64,000 bases of DNA, taken from Peptococcus niger (GTDB lineage: Bacteria > Bacillota > Peptococcia > Peptococcales > Peptococcaceae). This document shows positions 8,967 through 15,758 of this stretch, one piece after another. The notes under the pieces are model-generated. The model saw nothing but the letters and a program-made list of their open reading frames with translations, made no database searches and was not told where the DNA came from. Numbering within the stretch: the stretch's first letter is position 1; every line of letters starts with the position of its first letter. The stretch covers positions 62,001 to 126,000 of the forward strand of contig NZ_FNAF01000001.1 of NCBI RefSeq assembly GCF_900101835.1, written 5' to 3'. A program made the position numbers and the translations under genes.

Positions 8967-9709
8967 TGCCGAGAAAAGATGATGCTTATTTTTTCTATAA
9001 TGGTCGCTCTTCTCGAGAGTTCGGCCTGCGGATTCTAAACGATATGTCTTTGCAGATTCCCGAATATGACATGGAATTTATTGAAATCCCCGGCCGTGAT
9101 GGTGATCTGGCGGTAGACAATAGGCGATACAAATCGGTTGAGCGCTCTTTCCGTTGTCACTTGGTCCTAGCAAAGGGACAAAGGCTGGATCAAGCGGCTG
9201 TTGCCATTGCAACTTGGTTATCCGGCAAACCGGGCTACCACAAGCTGTTGTGGTCCGGCGAACCGGGGTATTTTTGGCAAGCTATTCATGTGCAGGGCGT
9301 TAATATTGTAGAGAGCTTGCGCCAATTTGGTGCAGTTGAACTGACTTTTCGCTGCCAGCCTGGGAAATATATGGCAGCCGGTGACCGTTGGTTTGATGTG
9401 CCGGCTGAACCGGGCCTCACTTTACACAACCGCTATAACATGGTTTCGCACCCCACCTGGAAAATCGTCATTCCACAAGATAAAACGGACTCTGTTACGA
9501 TTTCCATTCGTGGGGGCGATGGCATTTATATGGAAGGCGCAAAAGGTGAAATTATTTTTGACACAGAAAACAACATCCTGACTGGGACTTTAGATAGGAT
9601 AGTTGGCGACAGGCCGTGTTTTCCGCCGTATAGCCGTGTTGAAATAAGCTTACGAGCATCGCAAGGAACACAAGTGTTTGTAAAGCCGAATTGGAGGACG
9701 CTTGGATGA
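8963..9709 (+). CDS. Distal tail protein (Dit)
   Basis: A 248-residue Siphovirus_tail family protein. The N-terminal domain shows FFYNGRSSREFGLRI and FIEIPGRDGDLAVDNRRYK, the belt/ring motif of Dit, and the C-terminal half is a galectin-like beta domain. Dit forms the hexamer hub that joins tail tube to baseplate. It begins in ATGATG overlapping the tape measure stop. No inserted carbohydrate-binding module is seen; the length is the classical short form. Confidence 0.88.
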   Translation: MMPRKDDAYFFYNGRSSREFGLRILNDMSLQIPEYDMEFIEIPGRDGDLAVDNRRYKSVERSFRCHLVLAKGQRLDQAAVAIATWLSGKPGYHKLLWSGEPGYFWQAIHVQGVNIVESLRQFGAVELTFRCQPGKYMAAGDRWFDVPAEPGLTLHNRYNMVSHPTWKIVIPQDKTDSVTISIRGGDGIYMEGAKGEIIFDTENNILTGTLDRIVGDRPCFPPYSRVEISLRASQGTQVFVKPNWRTLG

Positions 9710-10959
9710 TCCCTGAATTGCAGACGGAAGATTACTTTTATGACGATGAAAGGGCAAATCACTTTATTGGTTTTTTGCCGGAGACGACTTCATGCCTGGT
9801 GACGGAAAAACGCAACGACACATTCACATTAGAGATGGCCTATCCTTTGTCCGGCAGGGCCGTGAAAGACATCACGCCGGAGCGAATTATTGTCGCTCGC
9901 TCAGATATGCAAACAAAACGCCAGCCGTTTCGTATTGCGCAGATAAAGCGCAACATCGCGTCAGGAAATTTAGATATTTATGCAGAACACATCAGCTATG
10001 ACCTTTTAAACTACCCTCTAAAGCCGGATACCAGCTTCACTACCACCGGTGCAGCAGACGCCATGAGAAAGTTAGAAGATATTTGCGTAGGAATCGAATA
10101 CCTTCCGTTTTCGCTTCGTTCAAGCATAAGCGGCGATCGAACTTTTCACTGGCGCATTAGCGAAGTGCATAATGCTCGTGAAGCTCTAGGCGGCGTGCGT
10201 GGCAGCATACTGGATAAATATCACGGGGAATATTTATTTAAGGACACCACCATACGATTGATGACAGCTAGAGGACGTGACCGAGGCGTGGCATTTATAT
10301 ATGGCGTAAACCTCATTGATGCTGAAATTGAGCTGGACATGAGCAATTTTGCCACCAGCATTTATCCGTATAGCGGGGGAGAAGATGACGCCATCATTAC
10401 TCTACCGGAATACTACATCGACAGCCCCTTGTATAAAGAGGGGCAGCGACGACAGATAAAAGTGGTGGACTTTAGCAGTGATGAAATCAAATCCGTAGAC
10501 GCCTTGCGCAAGCGGACGAAGCGTTACATTAGCGACAATAACGTTGGTCAGCCAAGCATTCACGCCACCGTAAGCGGTGCAGATATCAGCCGAACTTTTA
10601 ATGGCATTGATGCAAAAAGTCAAATTTTAGCCCTTTGTGATACGGTTCGTGTGTTAATTCCGCACTTGGATATTGATCTAAAAGCAAAAGTGACAGCGCT
10701 GACCTATGATACCCTTAAAGAAGAAGTAAAAAGCATTGAACTGGGTGACCCCCGTCCAACCTTGCGTGAAACCTTGCAGGTTTCTGTTGATCAATTGGGT
10801 AATCGTGTAGGAACGCTTTCTGGGGTGACAGCTAGATTAGCAGAGGATAGCGTTAGCTCAAAAGTAAAGGATAGTGCTACTGAAAAAAATTACTATATAT
10901 TTCCTGTGATAAAAAACGGCACATTAACTTGGGAAAAACAAGAGCAAGGAGGAACGTGA
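9706..10959 (+). CDS. Tail-associated protein (Tal, prophage tail endopeptidase family)
   Basis: A 417-residue gp27-like tail tip protein. I chose ATG 9706, which overlaps the Dit stop and has GGAGG nine bases upstream, over the TTG at 9691. The beta-rich body carries IYAEHISYDLLNYPL, YHGEYLFKDTTIRLM and SIYPYSGGEDD, typical of the Prophage_tail/Tal family whose trimer closes the tube. No C-terminal peptidase or lysozyme domain is present, so this looks like the minimal structural form, with host recognition left to the next gene. Confidence 0.85.
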   Translation: MIPELQTEDYFYDDERANHFIGFLPETTSCLVTEKRNDTFTLEMAYPLSGRAVKDITPERIIVARSDMQTKRQPFRIAQIKRNIASGNLDIYAEHISYDLLNYPLKPDTSFTTTGAADAMRKLEDICVGIEYLPFSLRSSISGDRTFHWRISEVHNAREALGGVRGSILDKYHGEYLFKDTTIRLMTARGRDRGVAFIYGVNLIDAEIELDMSNFATSIYPYSGGEDDAIITLPEYYIDSPLYKEGQRRQIKVVDFSSDEIKSVDALRKRTKRYISDNNVGQPSIHATVSGADISRTFNGIDAKSQILALCDTVRVLIPHLDIDLKAKVTALTYDTLKEEVKSIELGDPRPTLRETLQVSVDQLGNRVGTLSGVTARLAEDSVSSKVKDSATEKNYYIFPVIKNGTLTWEKQEQGGT

Positions 10960-12368
10960 TGGCTTTAGATAACTACAGACGTGTGGACATTATTTTAGAT
11001 ACGGCCAACGATAAAGTGGATTGGCAGTCGCCACTCAATGCCAACACGGGCGAATACAACAGCCGAAATTTACGAGTTCAACTTACCAATGGTGGTGTCG
11101 TAGAGCCACAAACGGCTAACTTATATTTCGGATTTAGGCATGTAGAAACCGGTGAATCCGGTGTAGTGCCGATGAATAAAGTAAATAGCAACCGAGGAAT
11201 CTATGAGGTATATTATCCGCGTGAGATGATGGCCAAAGAGGGCGTCGTTATTTGTGCTGTGAAGATTGTTGATGCCGTCAATGGCACAAATCATATTAAC
11301 TTGACGGCTAATTTTACAGTTAATGTGGCGCGGTCTGTTATTAATGGTAGCATGGAAGTACCGGAAAACAGCTTAAGAGCATTCGACAAAATGGTTATCG
11401 ACGTTATGGTTCACGAGCGTCGGGTTGCTGTTATTGAATCCACATTAAATGAGATTATAAAAGAATACGGGGATCTTAAGACCTGGCTTGAGAACAATGT
11501 CGTTAAACAGTCGCAAATTGAGGCGCTGACAAGGCAGAACGCTGAGATTGCTTTTAATGCGGGTAAAATAGATCAATTAGCTAAAACTGCTTCGGTATAC
11601 GACGTGTTTAAAAACTTATATACGATTGATGAAGAAATTATCTCTACCAACCCTAGTACGGTTTCGTTAGAAAATATATTACGCGATGGAAAAACGCTAC
11701 TGGGGTCCTATCTCAATACGAGCACTTATACGCGTAACAATCATAAGATATTAGTTATCGAGGGTTCCGGAGTATTGTTAGGCGTTCTACTATCCGGTTA
11801 TCATTACATTCAGGCAGATCTTCGGGTTGATAAAAACACTTACACCAACAGACCGGAAGACAGTCGTTGGGGACTAGATCATCGATATACAAACTACTAC
11901 TTTCCAGATGAATTATCTATGAAAATAAAAGCGGACGGAAAAACTATTTTAACATCTACCCAGGGGCGCACAGAAAGAGATCGAACGGCTAAAATATCCC
12001 TCACTAGCTTGTATTTAGATTATCTTATCGGAAGAGACGGCCCCTATGCGTCATCTAGGTTGCGGTATAGCAGCATTGGTAGTAGAGTGCTGGACAAAGA
12101 AGAAACAAATATTGAAGGACGGGTAAAAGGGCGTTTGAGTGAAGTGGAATTGGCTGGGATTTCGTTTAATAATAAGTTGGAAATTGTGTTCGATGCTAAA
12201 AACTTTAAAGATATCAACCTTCCAATAAAAACTGATACTGAGATGACAGGTGCTTGGTATTATAGAACGCGACTTGATCCCGATGGAAATGACAAAGCAA
12301 AATTCCCACAACTTCATAGTCAATATACTCTGGAAGGATTGGTAGTATTACTATATCCGAAAAAATAA
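10959..12368 (+). CDS. BppU-like baseplate protein, putative receptor-binding protein
   Basis: A 469-residue protein starting at ATG 10959 (AAGGAGG upstream, ATGA-type overlap with Tal). Residues ~1-135 resemble the BppU N-terminal domain that plugs onto Dit (YFGFRHVETGESGVVPMNK and surrounding strands). A helical linker lies at ~140-205. The remaining ~260 residues, rich in Tyr, Asn, Arg and Lys, are unfamiliar. That part of the gene looks more AT-rich than the tail genes before it, as often seen in exchanged host-range modules. A receptor-binding role is inferred from position. Confidence 0.72.
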   Translation: MALDNYRRVDIILDTANDKVDWQSPLNANTGEYNSRNLRVQLTNGGVVEPQTANLYFGFRHVETGESGVVPMNKVNSNRGIYEVYYPREMMAKEGVVICAVKIVDAVNGTNHINLTANFTVNVARSVINGSMEVPENSLRAFDKMVIDVMVHERRVAVIESTLNEIIKEYGDLKTWLENNVVKQSQIEALTRQNAEIAFNAGKIDQLAKTASVYDVFKNLYTIDEEIISTNPSTVSLENILRDGKTLLGSYLNTSTYTRNNHKILVIEGSGVLLGVLLSGYHYIQADLRVDKNTYTNRPEDSRWGLDHRYTNYYFPDELSMKIKADGKTILTSTQGRTERDRTAKISLTSLYLDYLIGRDGPYASSRLRYSSIGSRVLDKEETNIEGRVKGRLSEVELAGISFNNKLEIVFDAKNFKDINLPIKTDTEMTGAWYYRTRLDPDGNDKAKFPQLHSQYTLEGLVVLLYPKK

Positions 12369-12383
12369 TAAAGGAGATGCGAT

Positions 12384-12695
12384 ATGAGCGAGGAAAAATT
12401 TAATGGAGCAATTATATCGTTTGATGGTGAATTCCGGTCTTCTCGAGATGCTCCACCGGAGCCATCCCAAGAAGAAATCCTACAAGAAAAACTATCAAAG
12501 CTATCGGAAAAACTGGACAGACAGTCTGCGGCCTTACTGCAAATCGGCATGTCAGTAGTTAAGCCCCCGGACGCCTCAGAAATTCCGGAGGTCCCACCGG
12601 TCCCACCAGCACCGACAAGCCCCGCCGGTGCACCGCCTGTTCCGGACGGAATGCCGGACGCAGAAACCCTTAAGAAATTGATGGGGACATCATGA
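12384..12695 (+). CDS. Proline-rich phage protein, unknown function
   Basis: A 103-residue protein with a coiled-coil segment (~25-50, EEILQEKLSKLSEKLDRQSA), then a Pro/Ala/Val linker (PPVPPAPTSPAG). The linker suggests a tethered or extended structural accessory of the baseplate or lysis region. It has SD AAGGAG and lies 15 bases after the BppU-like gene. I do not recognise a family. A terminator follows right after its stop. Confidence 0.65.
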   Translation: MSEEKFNGAIISFDGEFRSSRDAPPEPSQEEILQEKLSKLSEKLDRQSAALLQIGMSVVKPPDASEIPEVPPVPPAPTSPAGAPPVPDGMPDAETLKKLMGTS

Positions 12696-12698
12696 CTA

Positions 12699-12730
12699 AG
12701 CGCTTAAAGCTCGCCTTTAGGTGCTTTTTT
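12699..12730 (+). terminator. Terminator between tail and lysis-side genes
   Basis: A 10-bp stem with two G-T pairs (AGCGCTTAAA / TTTAGGTGCT) and a 7-base loop, followed by T6. It directly follows the Pro-rich gene and separates late structural genes from the small gene at 12755. It lies inside the reading frame that would start at ATG 12692, one reason I reject that start. Confidence 0.65.
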
Positions 12731-12754
12731 ATTGCCATGAAAGGAGGTGATCCT

Positions 12755-12922
12755 ATGCGTTTTGCAAACTGGTTGGCCTACGGCATTATGAGCGGAGAGC
12801 TTAAGTGGGCCGATATCACCGAAGCCTGGCGCCCGGCCGTGAAGTACTGGCTGGACGTGTATGGTGTTGGTACGGACGGTAGACCTGTTGTGCCGAAAGA
12901 AGTACCGACGCCTGAAAAGTAA
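12755..12922 (+). CDS. Small phage protein, unknown function
   Basis: A 55-residue protein (MRFANWLAYGIMSGELKWAD at its start, then EAWRPAVKYWLDVYGV). ATG 12755 has an almost complete anti-16S match, AAAGGAGGTGATCC at 12740-12753, which argues for this start over ATG 12692. XkdX-like miniproteins occupy this place in many phages, but the sequence does not match that motif clearly. Aromatic residues and a W-rich helix suggest it binds a partner or the membrane surface. Confidence 0.65.
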   Translation: MRFANWLAYGIMSGELKWADITEAWRPAVKYWLDVYGVGTDGRPVVPKEVPTPEK

Positions 12923-12943
12923 GGCCTTTGTGATTCCATAGCG

Positions 12944-13007
12944 ATACGTCTCGTGTGTCGTGCCCCCAATATTTGATAGAAACATTTTCCACATACACGA
13001 GACGTAT
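12944..13007. repeat. Long-arm inverted repeat before the lysis genes
   Basis: Arms ATACGTCTCGTGT (12944-12956) and ACACGAGACGTAT (12995-13007) are perfect complements; pairing extends two more bases inward with one mismatch. The loop is about 35 bases. A run of seven T follows from 13010, so the transcript could end here. The wide loop is unusual for a simple terminator. No gene is seen in 12923-13033. Confidence 0.7.
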
Positions 13008-13033
13008 GATTTTTTTGTTTTTAATAACACGAG

Positions 13034-13399
13034 GTGATCAGCATAGCTCACATTATACAGCAAGTATTGGACTGGAGTGTTATTACCGCCCTTACGTCTA
13101 TATTTAGTGCGGGAGGAATTGGCGGATTATTATGGCGACAGATAACCCATAATCGAAGACAAGACCGAGCATTGCTGGCCTTATTACATTTTCGCTTGTA
13201 CACAAACGCTGAGGATTATATTTCCAGAGGCTACACCACCGTATCTGAGATTGAGGATTTGGATAGTCTCTTTGTAGCGTATAAAAACCTTGGCGGAAAC
13301 GGAACCGGCGAACGATTATATAGAAACGCTGTCGAATTACCAGTCAAAAAAGGAGTTGGTAATTGTGAAAATCAATTGGAAACTAAGATTTCAAAATAA
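13034..13399 (+). CDS. Holin-associated phage membrane protein
   Basis: A 121-residue protein with one N-terminal membrane segment (SVITALTSIFSAGGIGGLLW, about residues 15-34), then a basic stretch and a soluble domain containing ALLALLHFRLYTNAEDY and YKNLGGNGTG. This resembles the small protein next to holins in many Clostridia prophages, whose domain ends in ALGGNGT. The start is unclear: GTG 13034 lies inside the SD, whereas an in-frame ATA at 13043 has ideal spacing from GAGGTGATC. It overlaps the holin gene by 35 bases. It may be a holin partner or antiholin; the function is not proven. Confidence 0.7.
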   Translation: MISIAHIIQQVLDWSVITALTSIFSAGGIGGLLWRQITHNRRQDRALLALLHFRLYTNAEDYISRGYTTVSEIEDLDSLFVAYKNLGGNGTGERLYRNAVELPVKKGVGNCENQLETKISK

Positions 13400-13646
13400 G
13401 TCTACTTTAGTGGCGTTGGTGGCTTTGATTGTTGGATTCGCTTATCAGGTGTGTGGCATATTTAACATTGTTCCGGCTATTAGTTCAGACGAGGTTATTC
13501 AAGGTGTTGGAATAATCATCAACTTGTTAGTGGCTCTCGGCGTGGTAGTTGACCCGACAACGGCCGGTATCAAAGACAGCCCGCAAGTTCATACTTATAC
13601 CAAACCACGAGATGATTCCGATCATATTGCCCCGGAGGTGGAATAA
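13365..13646 (+). CDS. Phage holin, phi-LC3 family
   Basis: A 93-residue protein starting at GTG 13365 (AAAAGGAG upstream). It begins VKINWKLRFQNKSTLVALVA, the hallmark of Phage_holin_1, with two membrane segments (~15-35 and ~50-70) and the conserved VVDPTTAGIKDS turn. It forms the membrane lesion that releases the endolysin. A longer reading from 13290 lies inside the preceding gene and lacks family support. The tail is charged, as usual for this class. Confidence 0.93.
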   Translation: MKINWKLRFQNKSTLVALVALIVGFAYQVCGIFNIVPAISSDEVIQGVGIIINLLVALGVVVDPTTAGIKDSPQVHTYTKPRDDSDHIAPEVE

Positions 13647-13649
13647 AAG

Positions 13650-14909
13650 ATGGTACGAATAGGTATTGATCCCGGACATGGCGGAGCAGATACCGGCGCA
13701 TGTGGTATGGGATACCAGGAAAAGGATGTTGCGTTAGATGTCGCTTTACGCCTTCGCAAGCAACTTCAAGCCTGTGGGGTTGACGTCATTATGAGTCGAG
13801 ATGGGGATTGGAAATACTTCATCGACCAAGGCGCCGACCTATCTCGACGAGCACAAGTCTTTAACGACGCTAATTGCGACGCCGTTATATCACTTCATTT
13901 GAACTCGGCGGTACAGCCCGCTTGGGGTGTTGAGACTTACACTTGGGACGGAAACGATATTGCAAATTCATTCGGAGACTCCGTACATAATGCTGTAAGT
14001 CATCTAAACCCCGTCAATAGAGGACGTAAGTTTGCAAATTTTGCAATCCTGAGAGAAACGGACGCCGTGGCTTGTTTAGTCGAGATGTCTTTTATCAATT
14101 CTGACGACGTTCACAATGTCGTTGGGCATGAAGACGAGTGGGTTAAGTGCTTGTGTAAGGGTATTTGTGATTATTTCGGGATAGCCAAACAAGCTGATGC
14201 GAAAAATCAAAATCAACCCGTACAAGCCAATCTGAACAATATTATTTCAGCTCCGACAGCAACAGTCGAACAGGGTAAAGCATGGGCCAGAGATAAAGGT
14301 GCCGCTGATTGGTTCATCGATACCGCTGATATTTTCTGGTCTGTCAGTACGCAATACGGAGTTAATCCAGCAGGGGTTTATGCCCAAAGTGCTCTCGAGA
14401 CGGGTTTTGGTAAATTTGGCGGTGTTATCGACGAGACATATTTCAACCCGTGTGGTCTTAAACGCCCGGAAGGTGGCGGGAATTACGATCCTAATGCGCA
14501 CATGCGTTTCGTGAGTTGGAAAGAGGGGATCATAGCACAAGTACATCATTTACTACTTTATGCCGGGAAACCTCAAAACCCGACTTCCGATCCGAGGCAT
14601 TTTAGCTGGTTATCAGGCAAGGCCCGGACTTGGGTGGACCTAGGCGGTAATTGGGCACCGAGTAAAGATTACGGACGAAAGATATTGGATATGATTGTCG
14701 AAATGAAAAATACGCACGTATCCGAACCCGAGAAAAAGGTGCCAGAACATGCGTATGTAATACCCGAATGGGCCGCCGACGCTTTTAAACGCTCCAAAGA
14801 ACATGGCTTTACAGACGGGACCAGATTAAATGAGCCGCCAACACGATTAGAAATGGCGGTTGGTTATGAACGGGTATACGAAAAGGTAATGAAAGCATTA
14901 TCCAAATAG
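13650..14909 (+). CDS. Endolysin: amidase plus glucosaminidase
   Basis: A 419-residue lysin with two enzymes. Residues 1-175 are an Amidase_3 (N-acetylmuramoyl-L-alanine amidase) with zinc ligands visible as His10 (DPGHGG), Glu24 (YQEKD) and His83 (SLHLNS), and catalytic Glu145 (VEMSF). Residues ~205-350 are a glucosaminidase-type domain with QSALETGFGKF carrying the likely catalytic Glu. Residues ~360-419 contain one SLH-like unit (WAADAFKRSKEHGFTDGTR, then TRLEMA), probably for wall binding. It has no signal peptide and follows the holin by 3 bases, so release depends on the holin. Confidence 0.92.
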   Translation: MVRIGIDPGHGGADTGACGMGYQEKDVALDVALRLRKQLQACGVDVIMSRDGDWKYFIDQGADLSRRAQVFNDANCDAVISLHLNSAVQPAWGVETYTWDGNDIANSFGDSVHNAVSHLNPVNRGRKFANFAILRETDAVACLVEMSFINSDDVHNVVGHEDEWVKCLCKGICDYFGIAKQADAKNQNQPVQANLNNIISAPTATVEQGKAWARDKGAADWFIDTADIFWSVSTQYGVNPAGVYAQSALETGFGKFGGVIDETYFNPCGLKRPEGGGNYDPNAHMRFVSWKEGIIAQVHHLLLYAGKPQNPTSDPRHFSWLSGKARTWVDLGGNWAPSKDYGRKILDMIVEMKNTHVSEPEKKVPEHAYVIPEWAADAFKRSKEHGFTDGTRLNEPPTRLEMAVGYERVYEKVMKALSK

Positions 14910-15009
14910 AGTTCTCTACAATGGCAGAAAATTGAGGTGGTGGGGGAAATATAGGTTTAGGAAAAAAGGAAAATGAGTATAACCGTTGATATAGCCTTGT
15001 ATGGGAGTG

Positions 15010-15032
15010 TCTATCCACAGGAGTTGGATAGA
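15010..15032. repeat. 8-bp inverted repeat near the prophage end
   Basis: TCTATCCA (15010-15017) and TGGATAGA (15025-15032) flank a 7-base spacer. There is no T run, so it is not an obvious terminator. It lies in the 320-base gene-free stretch between the endolysin and the attachment core, where phages keep protein-binding sites for recombination. Confidence 0.5.
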
Positions 15033-15083
15033 GACGATAAACCAGTTGAATGAGGGGAAATCTAACCAAAAATCAGCTGGAGG

Positions 15084-15102
15084 TGTACAGTAGTTGTACA
15101 GT
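15084..15102. repeat. Paired TGTACAGT sites, 11 bp apart
   Basis: TGTACAGT occurs at 15084-15091 and again at 15095-15102, one helical turn apart and about 130 bp from the attachment core. The geometry suggests two protomers of one protein on the same DNA face, such as integrase arm or excisionase sites. This is inference from spacing only. Confidence 0.45.
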
Positions 15103-15230
15103 GCTCAAAGCAAACCATACACAGTTATCTATAAAATAAACGCCAACAGAAAAACAAAAAAACGATTATAAATAGCTCAATAAAGCCGTTTGTAGAAAGA
15201 AGAATTCTAGGAGTTGTCAATGCCTTGATA

Positions 15231-15273
15231 ATTGGGGTTGCAGAGGTCGCTGGTTCAAATCCAGTCGCTCCGA
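15231..15273 (+). other. attR: 3' half of a tRNA-Pro(GGG) gene
   Basis: The segment folds as the 3' half of a tRNA. The anticodon loop TTGGGGT is at 15232-15238 with anticodon GGG at 15234-15236. The 3' anticodon strand, a 5-base variable loop (AGGTC) and a full T arm (GCTGG-TTCAAAT-CCAGT, 15249-15265) follow. Acceptor strand CGCTCCG and discriminator A end at 15273; CCA is not encoded. No matching 5' half lies upstream. This is what remains after a phage integrates into a tRNA 3' end; the restored complete tRNA should lie at the other prophage end, left of the window. Confidence 0.88.
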
Positions 15274-15278
15274 TTGCT

Positions 15279-15318
15279 AAAAAAGCAGGTTTGCGAGTTT
15301 TCGCAGACCTGCTTTTTT
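15279..15318 (+). terminator. Terminator of the original tRNA-Pro gene
   Basis: An 18-bp stem with one wobble pair, from AAAAAAGCAGGT to ACCTGCTTTTTT, starts five bases after the tRNA fragment. It is chromosomal and would have ended the tRNA transcript. It now insulates the chromosome from read-through of the prophage lysis genes. Confidence 0.85.
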
Positions 15319-15440
15319 CGTTTGTGTATATGACAGCCGAGCCCATATAACATTTGCAGGCATGCAATACTTGCAGGAATATGCCATAATGAAAAAATCC
15401 GCCAACCTTGCAAAAGGCATAGCAAATATAAATTAAGCCA

Positions 15441-15469
15441 GGTAATCCACAATCTCCCGTGCAGGGTGA
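15441..15469 (+). repeat. 29-nt dispersed repeat, copy B
   Basis: It is 26 of 29 identical to 57-85, same strand. Copy B ends 12 bases before the -35 box of the antisense RNA promoter, so a link with that RNA's control is possible. It lies outside the attachment site whereas copy A is inside the prophage. The surrounding 15319-15440 holds no gene that I can support. Confidence 0.6.
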
Positions 15470-15481
15470 GGCACAATATGT

Positions 15482-15509
15482 TTGATACCTTTTCAAAATG
15501 TGGTATAAT
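15482..15509 (+). promoter_or_regulatory. Promoter of the antitoxin RNA
   Basis: TTGATA (15482-15487), a 16-bp spacer and a consensus TATAAT (15504-15509). It is the strongest promoter in this intergenic region, as expected for an unstable antisense RNA that must be made in excess. The start site should be near 15516. Confidence 0.75.
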
Positions 15510-15540
15510 CCAAGTAAGACAGAGCCTTTGCCGCCTGTCA

Positions 15541-15568
15541 AGCGAAGCTAGTGCTGCCATGTGCGCAC
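15541..15568 (+). repeat. Direct repeat in the antitoxin RNA (partner 15689-15720)
   Basis: Both copies open with AGCGAAG; the first 15 positions agree at 13. After a short gap, CCATG and TGC(G/A)CAC also agree. The other copy covers the toxin SD, ATG and first codons on the opposite coding strand. Matching repeats are how a convergently transcribed RNA gains complementarity to a target it does not overlap at that point. Confidence 0.75.
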
Positions 15569-15602
15569 AAAAAAACCACCGAGGGCTAGTCGGTGGTTTT
15601 TT
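15569..15602. terminator. Bidirectional terminator shared by toxin and antitoxin RNAs
   Basis: A 13-bp stem (AAAAAACCACCGA / TCGGTGGTTTTTT) with a GGGCTAG loop reads as stem plus T run on both strands. The toxin mRNA arrives from the right and the antisense RNA from the left, so both 3' ends carry complementary stem-loops, which in the par system give the first contact. Confidence 0.85.
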
Positions 15603-15639
15603 GTTGGGCTGGTTGTTATTTGTTTTTCTTACGGTCCAA

Positions 15640-15711
15640 TCACTTGCAAATATAGTGGCTAACTACACTTGTCGCGACAGTAAGGATTAGCGAAGTTAAT
15701 GCTCCTACCAT
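15640..15711 (-). CDS. Putative type I toxin peptide, ICK-ending, cut by TGA
   Basis: A 23-residue peptide, beginning MVGALTSLILTVATSVV and ending in HYICK, that would form a single membrane helix. The SD is excellent (AAGGGAGGTG, then GTGCATC-like spacing to ATG). A TTCCG-GCAA-CGGAA tetraloop hairpin (15726-15739) stands directly upstream. From memory, related small peptides of gut Bacillota end in YYICKWLDR followed by basic residues. Here TGA sits at the Trp position, and the frame continues as LDRKKNK to TAA at 15616-15618. The toxin is therefore either truncated and tamed, still active as 23 residues, or made by weak read-through. The family call is from recall, not a search. Confidence 0.7.
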   Translation of the reverse strand: MVGALTSLILTVATSVVSHYICK

Positions 15712-15725
15712 GATGCACACCTCCC

Positions 15726-15739
15726 TTCCGTTGCCGGAA
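15726..15739 (-). promoter_or_regulatory. Tetraloop hairpin in the toxin mRNA leader
   Basis: On the - strand TTCCG-GCAA-CGGAA forms a 5-bp stem with a GNRA loop, abutting the Shine-Dalgarno. A 5' stem next to the ribosome site slows translation in Fst mRNA and stabilises the message. The same role is inferred here. Confidence 0.6.
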
Positions 15740-15758
15740 TGGGCATGACAAGGCCAAT

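Larger units (their letters stand above)
15516..15602 (+). ncRNA. Putative type I antitoxin RNA (Fst/par RNAII-like)
   Basis: A predicted ~87-nt RNA from the promoter above to the shared terminator. It begins with a small hairpin (GACAG 15518-15522 / CTGTC 15535-15539). Its middle, 15541-15568, repeats in the same orientation the + strand sequence of 15689-15720, which lies over the toxin's start region. The RNA is therefore complementary in trans to the toxin mRNA's ribosome binding site, start codon and first seven codons. The 3' terminator stem is complementary to that of the toxin mRNA. This is the layout of the pAD1 par locus (RNAI/RNAII). Expression and pairing are inferred. Confidence 0.75.

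Noticed and set aside
12692-12754. ATG 12692 as start of the small phage gene (76 residues)
   Set aside because: It overlaps the previous stop, but a terminator hairpin lies within the added codons and a near-complete anti-16S match precedes ATG 12755.
15640-15642. TGA read as Trp or selenocysteine in this organism
   Set aside because: Many host and phage genes here end in TGA (for example rpe and the gene at 1618), and no selenocysteine stem follows.
15466-15690. A 74-codon + strand reading frame across the intergenic region
   Set aside because: It runs through the antitoxin RNA, the terminator and antisense to the toxin peptide, and its only support is openness. The RNA features explain the sequence better.
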